From Plasmodium malariae (taxonomy: Eukaryota > Apicomplexa > Aconoidasida > Haemosporida > Plasmodiidae): 64,000 nt of DNA. Positions 49,193-60,490 of this stretch are shown piece by piece. Under the pieces are notes generated by a model. It saw only the letters and a program-made list of their open reading frames with translations, searched no databases and had not been told where the DNA came from. Position numbers and translations under genes: made by a program. Position 1 is the stretch's first letter, and every line of letters starts with the position of its first letter. The stretch is taken from positions 1,978,501 through 2,042,500 of the forward strand of contig NC_041786.1 in the NCBI RefSeq assembly GCF_900090045.1. Reading direction: 5' to 3'.

Positions 49193-50821
49193 TTTAGAAT
49201 TTGTTTACATTTCGCTTTCGGTAAAAAAAAAGGAAATCACTAAAACAAGGGTGAACACACTATCTAATACTTTTGCATACGTATGCATATATTCGTGTAT
49301 GTAGGTGTAATATATAAGATTACAGGTTTGTAAATGATTGCAATATGTACACATTTATTTTTTTATATACATATATACTTTTAACAAAAAAAATAATAGG
49401 AAAAATGGTTCATATATACAACTAAAACAAAAACATACACAAAGAAAAAATAACAAAAAGGCGTGAAATACACAGATTAGAATAATGAAAAAATTACGAA
49501 GAACAATTTAATGCAAATAACAATTTCTTAAAAATTTTTAAATGTTGTTATGGAGTACGAAAGAGTTAATCTAAAAGATATCAAAATGATGCACACGTTT
49601 ATCTAATAAAAATTTACACCTTTTAAAATACTCAAATGTATGTAAATTTATACATAAGTATTATGCGTACATATAAATACTTGTCAAAAAAAAAAAAAAA
49701 AGGGTAGACTTTCATTTATAATATTATAATATTATAATATTATAATTTTTTTTTTTTTTTTTTTTTTGTATGAATTTATATTGTTATTTCTTTTTAAATT
49801 TTTGACTGATACTTGTTTTAAGTTTATTCAATTACTATTGTATCAAACAGTTAAATTTTAATAAAGCACCATTTGTTTTATTTATTTTATAAAAGGGTGA
49901 GAGTGCACATTACACGTACATAATACAAACTTTTCCTATTTAAAAAGAAAAAAAATATATTAATTATGATGTGCATGCAAAAGGAAAATCATTTATTTTC
50001 CACTTACATTTAAATATCTTTTTAAAAATATAAAGACAGTAATAGTATTAAATATTTATTCCATTCCCGTGTTTAAAATAAATAAAGCCAATTTACTTCC
50101 TTTTATTATAGTAAAAATATTTCTTTAATTAATATTTAAAATCATTTGCTGTTGAACAATGCATATTTTTTCACATTTTATATTTGGAACAAAGCGGGTA
50201 CATGTATGTACTTGTATAAATGTATATTTACATAGGTGAAACAGCACATATATACATTTATAAGCACAATTTGGTGTTACATAATGGGGAAATAAGAACG
50301 AAACTAATCAATTATTCCAAGTGGAAAATTTTCCATTTAATCCATATGATAAACATTATTATAGCAATTATGAATAACTCTTAATATTGAACTTTAAAAA
50401 AAAAAACAAAAGATGAGGTAAATTTATATAAAAGTGCAAATTTGTATATACACATTACTTCATATAAATATATATACTTATGTCAGTGTATATATATATA
50501 CGAGTATATATATATGTGCCTATATGTATATATGTATAAGTGCGTATATGTGTATACGTGTATATGTATGTATTTGTTTACGTATATGTATGTATACATA
50601 TCAATAAGTATAATTAGTTGGATATCTTTTTAAAGAACTAAGATTGTCATGTTTTTATTCTATGTAACATTATTACGTAAAATTCTTATTGTCATCTAAA
50701 ACATGGCTGCAATGGAAAACACAAAAAAAATAAAATCATGTATTAGTTTTTTTTCTTAAAAAAAAAAAAAAAAGCAATACATGATTACAAGATGATACGA
50801 AGACATAGGAAAAATAATTTT
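49193..50821. other. intergenic region between tandem minus-strand genes
   Basis: 5' flank of the START gene and 3' flank of RPC4. It contains a (TAATAT)n short repeat followed by poly(T) at about 49720-49767, and (TA/CA)-rich runs at 50440-50600 that create a hydrophobic open frame without coding character. No gene is seen. Confidence 0.5.
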
Positions 50822-51867
50822 TTATTTATTATTTATTATTCTTTCTATATTTGGAGTAACAACTACTTTATTATCGCAGTTTCCTAAGAAAATAAACTCG
50901 GAATTTTCCTTTATGTAACAACCTATTTCTTGTGAAAACGTACATTCCGATCCTTCATTAACATCAAATAAAATGTCGTTAATTTTCATTTTAATTTTTT
51001 TGTTCTTATATATAATTAGCTTTGCAAATTTTCCATTAGGTATTGTGTTTATATTGCTAAGCTTGTAAGCGTCTTTATCGGGTTTTTCAAATTTTTTGTT
51101 CCCATGTTTTATTTCCTTTTCTTCTTTTTCGTCTTTTTGTGCATCACCTTTACCTGTTTGCAAATCTTTTTTCCCGTCTTTTTCTCCCTTTTGCTTCATA
51201 TTCTCTTTAGCTTCATTTTTATCATCATTTTGAATAACTGCTGGTAGCATATTAGGTAACTGGATATAAAAAAAGAATGGTTCCTTATTTAAAAATAATT
51301 TTCTTATTTTCTTTTGCTTTTCATTATTATTAAAGAAGGGTAAGGTCAAAGGCAAGAAATGAACATCAGAAGATATACATTTTTTATTATAGAAAATATT
51401 TTTACTTATGTTATTTAACTCATATATGTCAATAGATGTTTTTTTTTTTTTTTTTGGTCTATGCATTCATCATCATTATTATTTTCTTTTAATTGCTCTT
51501 CGTTTTGTAAGTTTACTTTATCATTTAAAGTTTCTTCTATACCTTGAAAAGGAGAAACTTTATTAATTATTTTATTATTATTAAAATAATTTTCATTTTT
51601 TTTTGTTTCTTTTTGTAAATCAACGCTAATTGTTTTTTTTATTAACTCTTGAATACTTTTATTGCTTAAACTATCTTCTAATTTATCTACTTCATCATTT
51701 TTTATTTTATTTTCATTTTTTAAATTGTCTATATTTGGTACAAATTTTTTTAGTGTACTATTCTTATTACTACTTGCACCATTTTTTAGGTGATTCGATT
51801 TATTACGTAACGCGTTGTTGATGCTTCTTCTCAAACTGTATTCGTTATAATTATGTCTATTATTCAT
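50822..51867 (-). CDS. DNA-directed RNA polymerase III subunit RPC4 (frame offset at A17)
   Basis: Two overlapping frames form one protein of about 345 residues: 51867 to the A17 run at 51439-51455, then on to 50822. The N-terminal half is Asn/Lys-rich and disordered (NNRHNYNEYSLRRSINNALRNK). The C-terminal half carries the RPC4/Rpc53 signature: FFFYIQLPNMLPAV, then GKFAKLIIYKNKKIKMKIND, ILFDVNEGSECTFSQEIGCY and a final NCDNKVVVTPNIERII, matching the human POLR3D end (LDVTxGxSCSFLQE ... HKLVCSPDFE). RPC4 dimerises with RPC5 (Rpc37) and acts in termination and reinitiation on tRNA and 5S genes. Both frames run through lysine codons at the A17 tract; 15 or 18 A would make one open frame. Sequencing error, slippage or a true break are all possible. 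Confidence 0.88.
51439..51455. other. A17 (minus strand) run causing the RPC4 frame offset
   Basis: On the minus strand GAC-C-A17-CATC: the upstream frame reads CAA, five AAA, CAT and soon stops. The downstream frame reads CCA, five AAA, ACA TCT and continues to the conserved C-terminus. Confidence 0.85.
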
Positions 51868-53062
51868 TATTTGATACTTATTAATTCATATACTCTGTAT
51901 ATATTCTAAGCTAATCTATCTGTTTTAGCTATGTTTACCTAAGCACCTTTCCGTACAGCTCATGTTTAATTGCTACGTATTTATATGTATAAAATTTTTT
52001 TGTTATAAGTATATGAATTATCAGCCCTTTCTTATGTTATTCGTACATATATGAATATATATATATACATATTATAAATGCTGAATGAGTAGAAGCTGGT
52101 GTATTTAAACTTAAAAAAATAACTTCGTAGTTATGTATTATTTTTTTTTTTCCTTTTTAGCATATTTTATAATGCAGTTCAGAACAGGCCAATGCTCCGT
52201 AGAAAAAAAAAAAAAAAAAAATTATTTTTTGCTCAGTTATTTCTTAATAAAGGGTATGTACAATTTTTATTTTTCTATGTTTCTTTGCTTCATTTTTAAT
52301 TTGAAAACAAAAAAAAATCTTTTTAAAAAACGTTCAAAAAACAATTCTTTTGTAGAAAAATAGAAATGTAAAAATGTTTCTTTCGTATTTCTTTTCGCAT
52401 ATTTTACAACACCATATATATTTTTGAGTATATTATTAAATTAAAAAATGTCAACGGAAATATTTTATTTATATATACAACTGTTTAAATTTTGTTTACT
52501 GAGGAATAAGAAAAAAAAAAAAAGATAATTAATGGAGAAAAAAACGGACGATAATAAATTTAAAAAAAAAAAAAAGCAAAGGAGGGAAGTAAAAAATTAA
52601 TATTATGAAGCATTAAAGGGGGAAATATATAATATTATTATTACATTATACAAAGGTGCAAATTAAAAATATCGTAAAAACGTATTGCCTAGATTAAATT
52701 TTTAATATATAAAAAAAGGGCATAATAAAATAAAAGTTATTTTTTTCTTTATTTATCACCTTAAAAGTTTTCATTTTTTGTGTAGAGATATATACTGATA
52801 GCAAAAAGGAAAAAAAAGTCACCTTGAACTATATTTTTTTTTTTTTTTTTTTTGCGTTAAAATATAACAATTTCAAGGTTGTACGTACTTTTGCTAACCT
52901 TGTATAGTTTTTTTTTTTTTTTTTTTTTTTGTATCTGTTTCTTTTTCCGTTTATATATACCTTTTTTCAATCTCTCTGATACCTTTCTCACACTTGATTT
53001 ATGCCCATTTGTACATGTTGCATGTTTACCATGATGTTTCCACATGTTATGCTTATTTCACC
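51868..53062. other. intergenic region with poly(T) tracts
   Basis: 5' flank of RPC4 and 3' flank of Pol alpha B. Homopolymer runs lie at about 52141-52150, 52204-52219, 52831-52852 and 52909-52929. Two weak open frames exist: 52133-52363 (+), containing MQFRTGQCSVEKKKK, and 52857-53045 (-), reading MWKHHGKHATCTNGHKSS. Neither resembles a family I know; both are left uncalled. Confidence 0.45.
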
Positions 53063-54694
53063 TCAATCGCTTACCTTATTGTGGTTAACAAAGACATTTT
53101 CGAGAATAACCCTTTTTGACAACTCGTATGATTCCGTTGGGGGTAGTATATAAATATTTGAAAAGAAATTAGATGGTTTTGCTTTACTTACATCAATGGA
53201 ATAAGGACATATAAATAATTTTTTGTGTATTTCCTTTACATACGACTTTTCATTAGTATATGATGGAAACAAAAAAATATCAGGTAATCTATTTGGCTGA
53301 AATAGCAAATTTTTAAATTTAGTAATTTCGATATTGTACTCGGATGGATAACAAGGAAAGAAGGAAAGTTGTCTTAAAATCTGTTCAAATAAATAAAATA
53401 ACTTCATTTCACTTGGTCTACACAATAAGTTTTTGCTTAAGTTATATATGACATCACATGATGTTAAAGCTATTTTTAGCTCATTTATATATATATAAGA
53501 TGGGTTGGATAAAAAGTGCACATTTGTTAAATTGGCATTATTATTTTCATAAAAAAAAGGGGGCTGAGGTAATGGATAAATATTAATAGAATCATAAATT
53601 GATGGGATAATAAAAAAATGTGTTTTTTCTAATAATTCGTTTTTTGCTAATTTTACAATTTTTTTAAAAATATCTTCATAAATAACATTGATGTCTCCTA
53701 TTTTTAGAATCGTTTCACTAAAATTACGAATATATAAAAAGGGGCCAAAAATTAAAACTACATGTGGTAATTTCTCATTTACAATTTTTAGAAAATTGTC
53801 TAAGTTGTCATTATAATCATTATCTGTGTATACATATCCATTGCAAATCATTATATGTATATTATCATTATTATATAGTTGTAGTATTTTAACACTGTCT
53901 TTATCATCTAATTTGCTATCTTCTTCTATTTCTTTACAATTAAAATATTTTAATAAAAATTCGTTATCTATTTTTACATTTTTTAAATGAGTAGGTAATC
54001 CAGCATATATGTTACTTACATAGTATTTTATACTGTATTGATTTATTTCTTTCTTTCCTTTTATGGCTAAAATTTGACCCAAAAAAAAACATAAGTTTTT
54101 CATATTATTTAAATTTAATAATTGTGCCTTCTCTCCATTACTCCATTTTATATTCCCCTCTAAAATTATATTCGATTCACTTATATTAATTTCACTGTCC
54201 GTGTATATCCTACCAAATATATAACATTCTTCTTCATTCATATTTAATATAGGACTTATTTGTATATTCAAATTTAATTTTTCAGAATACATTAAAAATA
54301 ATTCTAAAAATAGCGTTATCTTTTTATTTATACTCTCAGATATAATATTTGTATCTAGTCCTAAAAATTTATAATTTTCATCTATCGTGTTAACACAATT
54401 TATATACCAATTATATTTATTGTTACAATTTATTCCTGCCTTTTCCGTTAATTCGGCATTGTATTGTTTTACATAATCATAATCATATATGATATTGTCT
54501 TTTAACAAATTTTCATTTTTTATTAATCTTTTGTTATATTCCCTCAAATAGTCTTCAAATAATTTATGGAAATTATTTTTGTGCTTATTTCTTTCAAAAT
54601 AATCGAAAACTTCCTTTAGTTCATCACTTATGCTGTTATCTGTGTAATACGTTTCAAGAAAAAGCTTCACGTCTGCCTGTTTTATCTCCTTCAT
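53063..54694 (-). CDS. DNA polymerase alpha subunit B (primase-polymerase B subunit)
   Basis: Encodes 543 residues (human POLA2 598, yeast Pol12 705). Family features appear in order: a short N-terminal helical region; an OB-fold segment (CYIFGRIYTDSEINISESN followed by ILEGNIKWSNGEKAQLLNLN, with the FFLGQILAIKGKKE strand); and the inactivated phosphoesterase core with MICNGYVYTDNDY, LPHVVLIFGPFLYIRN, FFIIPSIYDSINIYPLPQPPF and LTSCDVIYNLSKN. The C-terminal part has RLPDIFLFPSYT and a final KLFICPYSIDVSKAK segment. It bridges Pol alpha catalytic subunit and primase during initiation of DNA synthesis and links to replication forks along with RFC. The last codons read NHNK|GTAAGC..., a plausible donor, so a tiny 3' exon cannot be excluded; without it the protein ends VSD. 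Synteny recall agrees. Confidence 0.92.
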   Translation of the reverse strand: MKEIKQADVKLFLETYYTDNSISDELKEVFDYFERNKHKNNFHKLFEDYLREYNKRLIKNENLLKDNIIYDYDYVKQYNAELTEKAGINCNNKYNWYINCVNTIDENYKFLGLDTNIISESINKKITLFLELFLMYSEKLNLNIQISPILNMNEEECYIFGRIYTDSEINISESNIILEGNIKWSNGEKAQLLNLNNMKNLCFFLGQILAIKGKKEINQYSIKYYVSNIYAGLPTHLKNVKIDNEFLLKYFNCKEIEEDSKLDDKDSVKILQLYNNDNIHIMICNGYVYTDNDYNDNLDNFLKIVNEKLPHVVLIFGPFLYIRNFSETILKIGDINVIYEDIFKKIVKLAKNELLEKTHFFIIPSIYDSINIYPLPQPPFFYENNNANLTNVHFLSNPSYIYINELKIALTSCDVIYNLSKNLLCRPSEMKLFYLFEQILRQLSFFPCYPSEYNIEITKFKNLLFQPNRLPDIFLFPSYTNEKSYVKEIHKKLFICPYSIDVSKAKPSNFFSNIYILPPTESYELSKRVILENVFVNHNKVSD

Positions 54695-56585
54695 TTTTTC
54701 GTTCTCTTGAGAAGCTCACTGACAATAACTGGTTAAGTATGTGAGTATGATAAATACATGTACATATATGTGTGAGTATATTTGTATGTATTAGTGTACG
54801 TCTACGGGTACGTTTATGTGTATATATATATGTACATATACTTGTATGTATATATATGTATATTTACGAATTCATTTTCAATTAAATACAAATTATTATT
54901 CATTGAGGAAGCATAAACACTTTTCCTAGAAACTGAAAAAAAAAAAAAAAACTTGCTTAGGTTCGTTTTTGTACTTATTTTTAGCTCTGTTTTTTTTTCT
55001 TTTTTTTTTCTGATGCCACAATTATATAACAAAAGGATCACTAAATTTTATTTCATAAATGTTTCCTTTTATTTCATAAATGTTTCCTTTTATTTCATAA
55101 ATGTTTCCTTTTCTTTTATGAATGTTTCATTGTATTTAATTTTATAAATGCATAATTTTTTTTTTCTTATATGTATATTTATACTAACCAGTTGTGATCT
55201 TACAATACCTTTTGAAATTTATTTTTACTTTTTAACTTCGAAAAAACACTCCATCCTTAAGTATACAATATATACAATCCAATATATCTTTTTAAAAAAA
55301 CAGCTATAATTTTTTATTATAGAGTGTGCAAAAATTTATATATATGCTATATATACTTATACATATATATACACCTATTTCATTTTAGTTACATATGTAT
55401 GCTTATTTATATATACACGGGAATATAAACATAAGGTTAACCATTTACATTTATCAAATCAAATATATGCAAAGCCTTCACTTTACTCATATTAATCAGT
55501 TGATTTAGACAAAATAACTCATAAAAGCAAAGCTAGTGCATGTTACATAAATGAAAAGACGTATAATTTACGTAATAAAAAAAAGAAAAAAAGAAAAGAC
55601 ATACTATACTGAATTCATAGTTTTAAGAAAAATACCTTCGTTTGTAATAATTGAACATATAAAGCTTTAAGCATGATTAATTTTTCGTATTAAAGTTCGT
55701 AATGCTATATGTATAAAATAAAAAATTAATAATTTTAAAAGAAACTCAGTGCGAAGGAATTGAAGGGAAAAATGAAAATATGTAAATGTATCGATTAGAG
55801 AAACTGTACACAAAGGAATAATATTATGCACAAAGGCATCTCTGTTTCTGATATTTAAGTGGAAGCTTGTTTACAGCAAAATATTTTTTAAAAATTATAA
55901 AAAAAGAAGGAATAAAAAGTTTAAGGTTAATCAAAGTTTTATTAATTCGGCTAATTATGCACATATATATATATATCCATTCATGCCTACAATTAAAATA
56001 AAATTAGTGAATCATATATTTGAAGGTCATTACAGGTTATGTGTGACAAAATAAACGATGAAGAAAAAGGTATATAACATTTTTAATAAAACTCTGCGTT
56101 TAAAAATGAAAACCGTTTGCTTAAACCCGTATACTTTTAATCAGTATATGCGCACACTATATTACACATACGTATATATACATACGCATCGTATAACATA
56201 TAATACCCCAAACGTTTCTCCGTTATACATTTACTATTATGGGTATCCCTATTTTATTATTTTTTATTTGACTATCTAGCTCAAATAACATAAATAAATA
56301 TAATGAAATTATAATTTAACTTTTTTTCATGAAACAATTTATACATTTATTTGTAAATGTAATACGTTATGCAAATAAATCTTACAAATTCATTTGATTC
56401 CCCTTGTTTTTTTTTTTTTTTTTTTTTTTATTAATATAGTATATGCTAGTACCCCTTATACATAATATATTCAGCTCAATGAAATATAAAGATATCTGTT
56501 TAATTTTTAAATGATAAAAACATAAATTTTTTATTCGGTTTATGTTGTTCTTAAATATTAAACTTCTTGTATGTGCTAGGCTTTT
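54695..56585. other. intergenic region with a 21-bp repeat
   Basis: 5' flank of Pol alpha B and 3' flank of RFC3. It includes the 21-bp repeat at about 55048-55132 and poly(T) at about 56408-56430. A mini-exon-like MCDKINDEEK with a GTATAT donor at 56040-56073 (+) has no partner exon that I could find. The + frame at 56058-56279 is weak. No gene is called. Confidence 0.45.
55048..55132 (+). repeat. 21-bp tandem repeat, about four copies
   Basis: The unit tatttcataaatgtttcctt recurs three times almost perfectly and once with drift (cttttatgaatgtttcat). It lies upstream of the Pol alpha B gene on the opposite side from its coding region. Confidence 0.85.
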
Positions 56586-58121
56586 TTATATGTTACTAAT
56601 ATCATATTTCATTTTGAAAAGTTCGGATCTAAATTCAACAAAAGCACTAATTAAAGCAGATAAAGTGATTTGTTCACTAGCTCCGGAAGAACATCGTTCT
56701 TCTATTTCTCCAAAATTTTTAAGTAGTAGGCAAACAGCAGAATCTGGGAAATCATAAGTTAAAATTGATTCATATAAACAAACCATAATATCTTTTATTG
56801 AATAACCTTTACTGTATTGCATTTTTGTGACAAATTCATATGATTCTTTTATACTACTTTTCATAAAATGTTCCAGTATATCCTTTACTTCATTAGGTAG
56901 TGGAATATCTAGAGTTGATAATATTACATTTTCATCAATTGTCATATTTTTGTGGCTCAATGATACTACCTGCAGGCAATTTAAAATTCTCCTCATATCC
57001 CCACGTCCGACACGTATAAGACTTTCTAAACCTTCTTTTGTAAGTTTTACATTTTCAGATTTTGCAATATCTAATGCTTTGTTTATCATATATTCCTCTT
57101 TTAATGGTGAGAACTTGAAAGATGTACATCTTGACTGAATAGCAGGAGTTATTTTATTTACATAATTACATAACATGCAAAAACGAACATTCTTAGCATA
57201 GTTCTCCATAATTCTTCTCATTGCATTTTGTGCAGGAAATGTCATATGATCAGCTTCATCCAAAATAATTAATTTTAAAGACGTTTTTTCGCAAGTGTTA
57301 TAATGATTTTTTGATTCGGCAAATGTTTTTATCTGATCCCTAACAACATTTATGCCTCTATCATCAGAAGCATTTAATTCTAAAACAAATGAACTTCTTG
57401 AGTCTCCATATAATTCTTTACACACAGCTAATATGGTAGAGGTCTTACCAGTTCCTGGGGGTCCATGTAATAATAAATGAGGCAATTCCCCCTTTTCAAC
57501 AAACTTCTGTATTGTTGATATAACTTGTTCATGCGAAATTATATCATTTAACACATTTGGTCTATATTTTTCCACCTGAACAATGAATAAAAAACAAAAT
57601 TACAAAAAAAATTGGACAGGTTACAGCATGCACCAATACTGGTGTATAAACGTTAGTGAGTGTATACATATATATATGCACGCGCATAATATTATGCATC
57701 AATACGATAAATTCTTGCGTGGGAAGCATGAAATGTATAAAAGCACTTTTTAACACAAAATGACATTATGTGCCGTCTTATCTATTAACGCCAAACTAAT
57801 TATACATACATGTGTATATATATTCTCTCTTTAGTTTAAATGAATCATAAATATATGTTTTAAACTTTATTCAAAATGACATTAAAATTTCAAGTAAAAT
57901 AAATGAATATATATTAATAATACCCTTAACATACACATACATGCACATAACTTTGCACAAGAATGTCAATGTTTGTATATATATATATATATATATACGC
58001 ATATGTAACACAACATATATTACTGTATAGTATTTCTTTTTTAAAAGAGCTCTTGTTTCCAAATTTTCGTTCTTACCCATGGCGTGAGTTCCTCTGGTTT
58101 TTGGTTTTGAACATCAATCAT
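56586..58121 (-). CDS. RFC3: replication factor C subunit 3 (clamp loader AAA+ ATPase), two exons
   Basis: Exon 1 is 58121-58077 (MIDVQNQKPEELTPW) and exon 2 is 57575-56586; the intron is about 0.5 kb with clear GT-AG borders and the join restores the conserved PWVEKYRP motif. 344 residues, normal for a small RFC subunit. Motifs: Walker A GPPGTGKTS at about 53-61; Walker B LIILDEADHM; sensor 1 region FCMLCNYVNKI; the SRC box QSRCTSF; sensor 2 region RGDMRRILN; then the collar domain. RFC loads PCNA onto primer-template junctions using ATP. The name RFC3 follows recalled synteny and similarity to the small-subunit group with EKYRP and SRC box (yeast Rfc3 type); exact small-subunit orthology is less sure than the family. 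Confidence 0.95.
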
Positions 58122-58407
58122 TTTTAAGTATTGAGGTATAATTGCTCTATTTTAGATATGAATGGAATAAATTTTACCTTAAATAGTCATTTAAAAATGC
58201 TTGTTGAGATAAACTATATTTTATAATTTTAAATTTCATTTATTTTTATAAAAAAAAAAAAAAAAAAGTAAATGATAAAATAATAATGCTACGAATTATT
58301 TTCTTTTTGCAAATTCATTTTGTCTTTTGAATACATGATAAAATTTTGTGCTTTCTCTATTTTTAACTGTATTTATTTAAAGAACTTATTTTATTCTTTA
58401 TTTTCAA
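58122..58407. promoter_or_regulatory. short divergent intergenic region (286 bp)
   Basis: The start of RFC3 (-) and the start of the small five-exon gene (+) are only 286 bp apart. The spacer contains an A19-type run at about 58249-58267. Both core promoters and 5' UTRs must lie here or overlap the first exons. No motif was recognised. Confidence 0.5.
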
Positions 58408-59325
58408 ATGAAAAAGATATACGCGGGGTTTTTTATGTTCTTACTACTTAAGTGTTATATTAAATATGATATACCTAAGTACGCATCTTTTATTAATAAT
58501 AAAGGAGTATAAAAGGAAAATCATATATTATATGTGTATGTATAGGCATATATTTACAATCTTTTTTTTTTTTTTTTTTTTTCTTGAGAATGTTAAAAAA
58601 AATACTTAATTCAGAAAAAAAATAGTTTTGTCATTTTCAGTGTTTCTACTACTCAGTTTAGGTTATGGCTTCCCTATTCTATTGATGAAATATTTACAAG
58701 TAAAATTATATAAGGTAAGTACAAACAGAAGTTATGCTTACTTTTTCGTTAGCGTTGAAATAACTATTTTTTTGCAGAAATATCACTGATTTTAAAGCTC
58801 ACAAAGTAAAAAGTATATTGTATGCATATATATATGTAAATTTGTAGGTATATTTGTAAGTTTATTTGTATGTATGTATTATGTATGTATGTTTGTTTGT
58901 ATGTATGTATGTTTGTTTGTATGTATGTATGTATGTTTGTTTGTATGTATGTTTGTTTGTTTGTATGTATACACAAAAAGGTTGAACTCACTATTGTGCT
59001 TTTTTTTCTTCTAAATTTGGCATGATACTTAAAAGTTTTTTGATATAGTAGGTTATTATTCGTACATCTCGAATTGGCGGAAAACGCTCATAAAATGTAT
59101 TCATCAAATAAAGGTCAATATGAATTTTAGAAAAAATTTGTTCTTAAAAGGTCTCTTCATTAATATGCATTGAAGCATTTGTTTTCCTTCTTTTTATTTT
59201 GCTTTAATAAAATAATATAATATTCCATAGTTTTACAATTTTTTAAAAAAAGGGGACAAATTATTTGTTTTCTGTTAAGTGTGCGCGATACAAAGAAAAA
59301 AATAAAAATAAAAATTACAAAATAA
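58408..59325 (+). CDS. small five-exon gene, hydrophobic N-terminus, unknown function
   Basis: Exons 58408-58478, 58641-58699, 58778-58805, 59049-59113 and 59231-59325 all have GT-AG borders, and phases close perfectly (AA|T, A|AA, AA|T, G|TT). The product is about 105 residues. It begins MKKIYAGFFMFLLLKCYIKY, a probable signal peptide or anchor. It continues IPNVSTTQFRLWLPYSIDEI, FTSKISLILKLTN, RLLFVHLELAENAHKMYSSN and KVLQFFKKRGQIICFLL before a Lys-rich end. I do not recognise the family. The third intron carries a (GTATGTTT)n simple repeat. The last exon is the least certain: another frame there (FSVKCARYKEKNKNKNYKII) is also open, so the true C-terminus may differ. Confidence 0.6.
58855..58970 (+). 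repeat. GTAT/GTTT tetranucleotide repeat within an intron
   Basis: Interleaved gtat and gttt units fill the third intron of the small gene. The minus-strand open frame across it (IHTYIQTN repeats) is an artefact. Confidence 0.9.
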
Positions 59326-60490
59326 TAACAGACGGTATATATATGTCACGAATTTATGAAAAAGTAAAATGGTTGAAAAATATGCATATATATGTTATAT
59401 ACTTTTTTTTTTTTTGGGAATATTTTAAAAAGAAATATACAACGAATAGCTTATTATATTTACTTTTGTTCACTCAAAAATTGTAGGCTAACGGAACATA
59501 AAAGAGTAATATTATTCTATTTAAGTTGTTTTCCAAATAAAGCATAGTGTGCTGTTTTGTTTCACAAATACATGTATTCATTATTTAATGGTCTAGTAAA
59601 GTAAGGGATTAAAACAATACTTACTATTTTGAAAAAACAAGAAAATTCTTCATATGAATGATGAATATGCTTATATATTCATGTAAATTAATGTTTATAG
59701 AGTATTTTTTTCTTGATCATTTGAGCATACCTTATTTTAACACCTTTTAAAAAAAGTTATATGTGTATTAATAAAAAAAAAAAAAAATAAAATAAGCCAA
59801 AAGAAATTAAAAGATCTAAATGTTAAAAAATAATTTTCCTAACATATTAATTATCCAGTGATTTTTATTAGTGCAATACTTTGAAAGATAGGAGATTCTT
59901 GATGCATTAAAAAAAAAAAAAAAAAGAATTATTTCATTTATCTTTAGTTAATATCCAATATAATATCATCTCTGTATGCATATATATATGTACGTAAAAT
60001 GAGCATTCTGTATATTTGGCGAAATTTTATTTAGATTTTTGCTTTCTTTTTAAAGACTTATTATAAATGTGCATATGTAACAAGTCGCAGAGGCATTTTT
60101 ATATTCGAAATTTAGCTAAAATGCTAATCTTACACAAATATGTGTTTGTTTATATATATATATATACAAGCGCGAAAGTATACTTACACGTGAAAATAGG
60201 CAAATATAAGGTATAAGTAAGTGTATCCTTATACATTTTTACATATACATTTGTGTTTTCATATGTCCGCTTATATTTGGTGTAAGAAAATGCAAAATGG
60301 TAGAATATGAATTTAAAATGAGAAATGCATTAAAATTAATATTGTTCAAAATATAACTTTCGGTTAAAAAAAAATGAATAAATAAAATAAATGCTGCATA
60401 TTAAAATTATCAATTGTAAGAGCATTGCATGAATATAAAAAACTATCCATTGTTTTCTTTACTTTGAATAACATATAACACGTTTGTATT
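59326..60490. other. intergenic region
   Basis: AT-rich, with poly(A) at about 59770-59787 and 59910-59925 and (TA)n near 60152-60166. Apart from possible continuation of the small gene's last exon, nothing coding-like is seen. It presumably contains the promoter of the next gene. Confidence 0.5.

Noticed and set aside
52133..52363. Plus-strand 76-residue frame containing MQFRTGQCSV
   Set aside because: Mostly Phe/Lys from T- and A-rich runs; no recognisable domain.
52857..53045. Minus-strand MWKHHGKHATCTNGHKSS frame
   Set aside because: The start looks coding, but the frame soon becomes poly-Lys over a long homopolymer and no family or splice partner was found. A link to the Pol alpha B 3' end could not be shown.
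56040..56279. MCDKINDEEK mini-exon and the following frame (+)
   Set aside because: It has a plausible donor, but no downstream exon with matching phase was found before RFC3.
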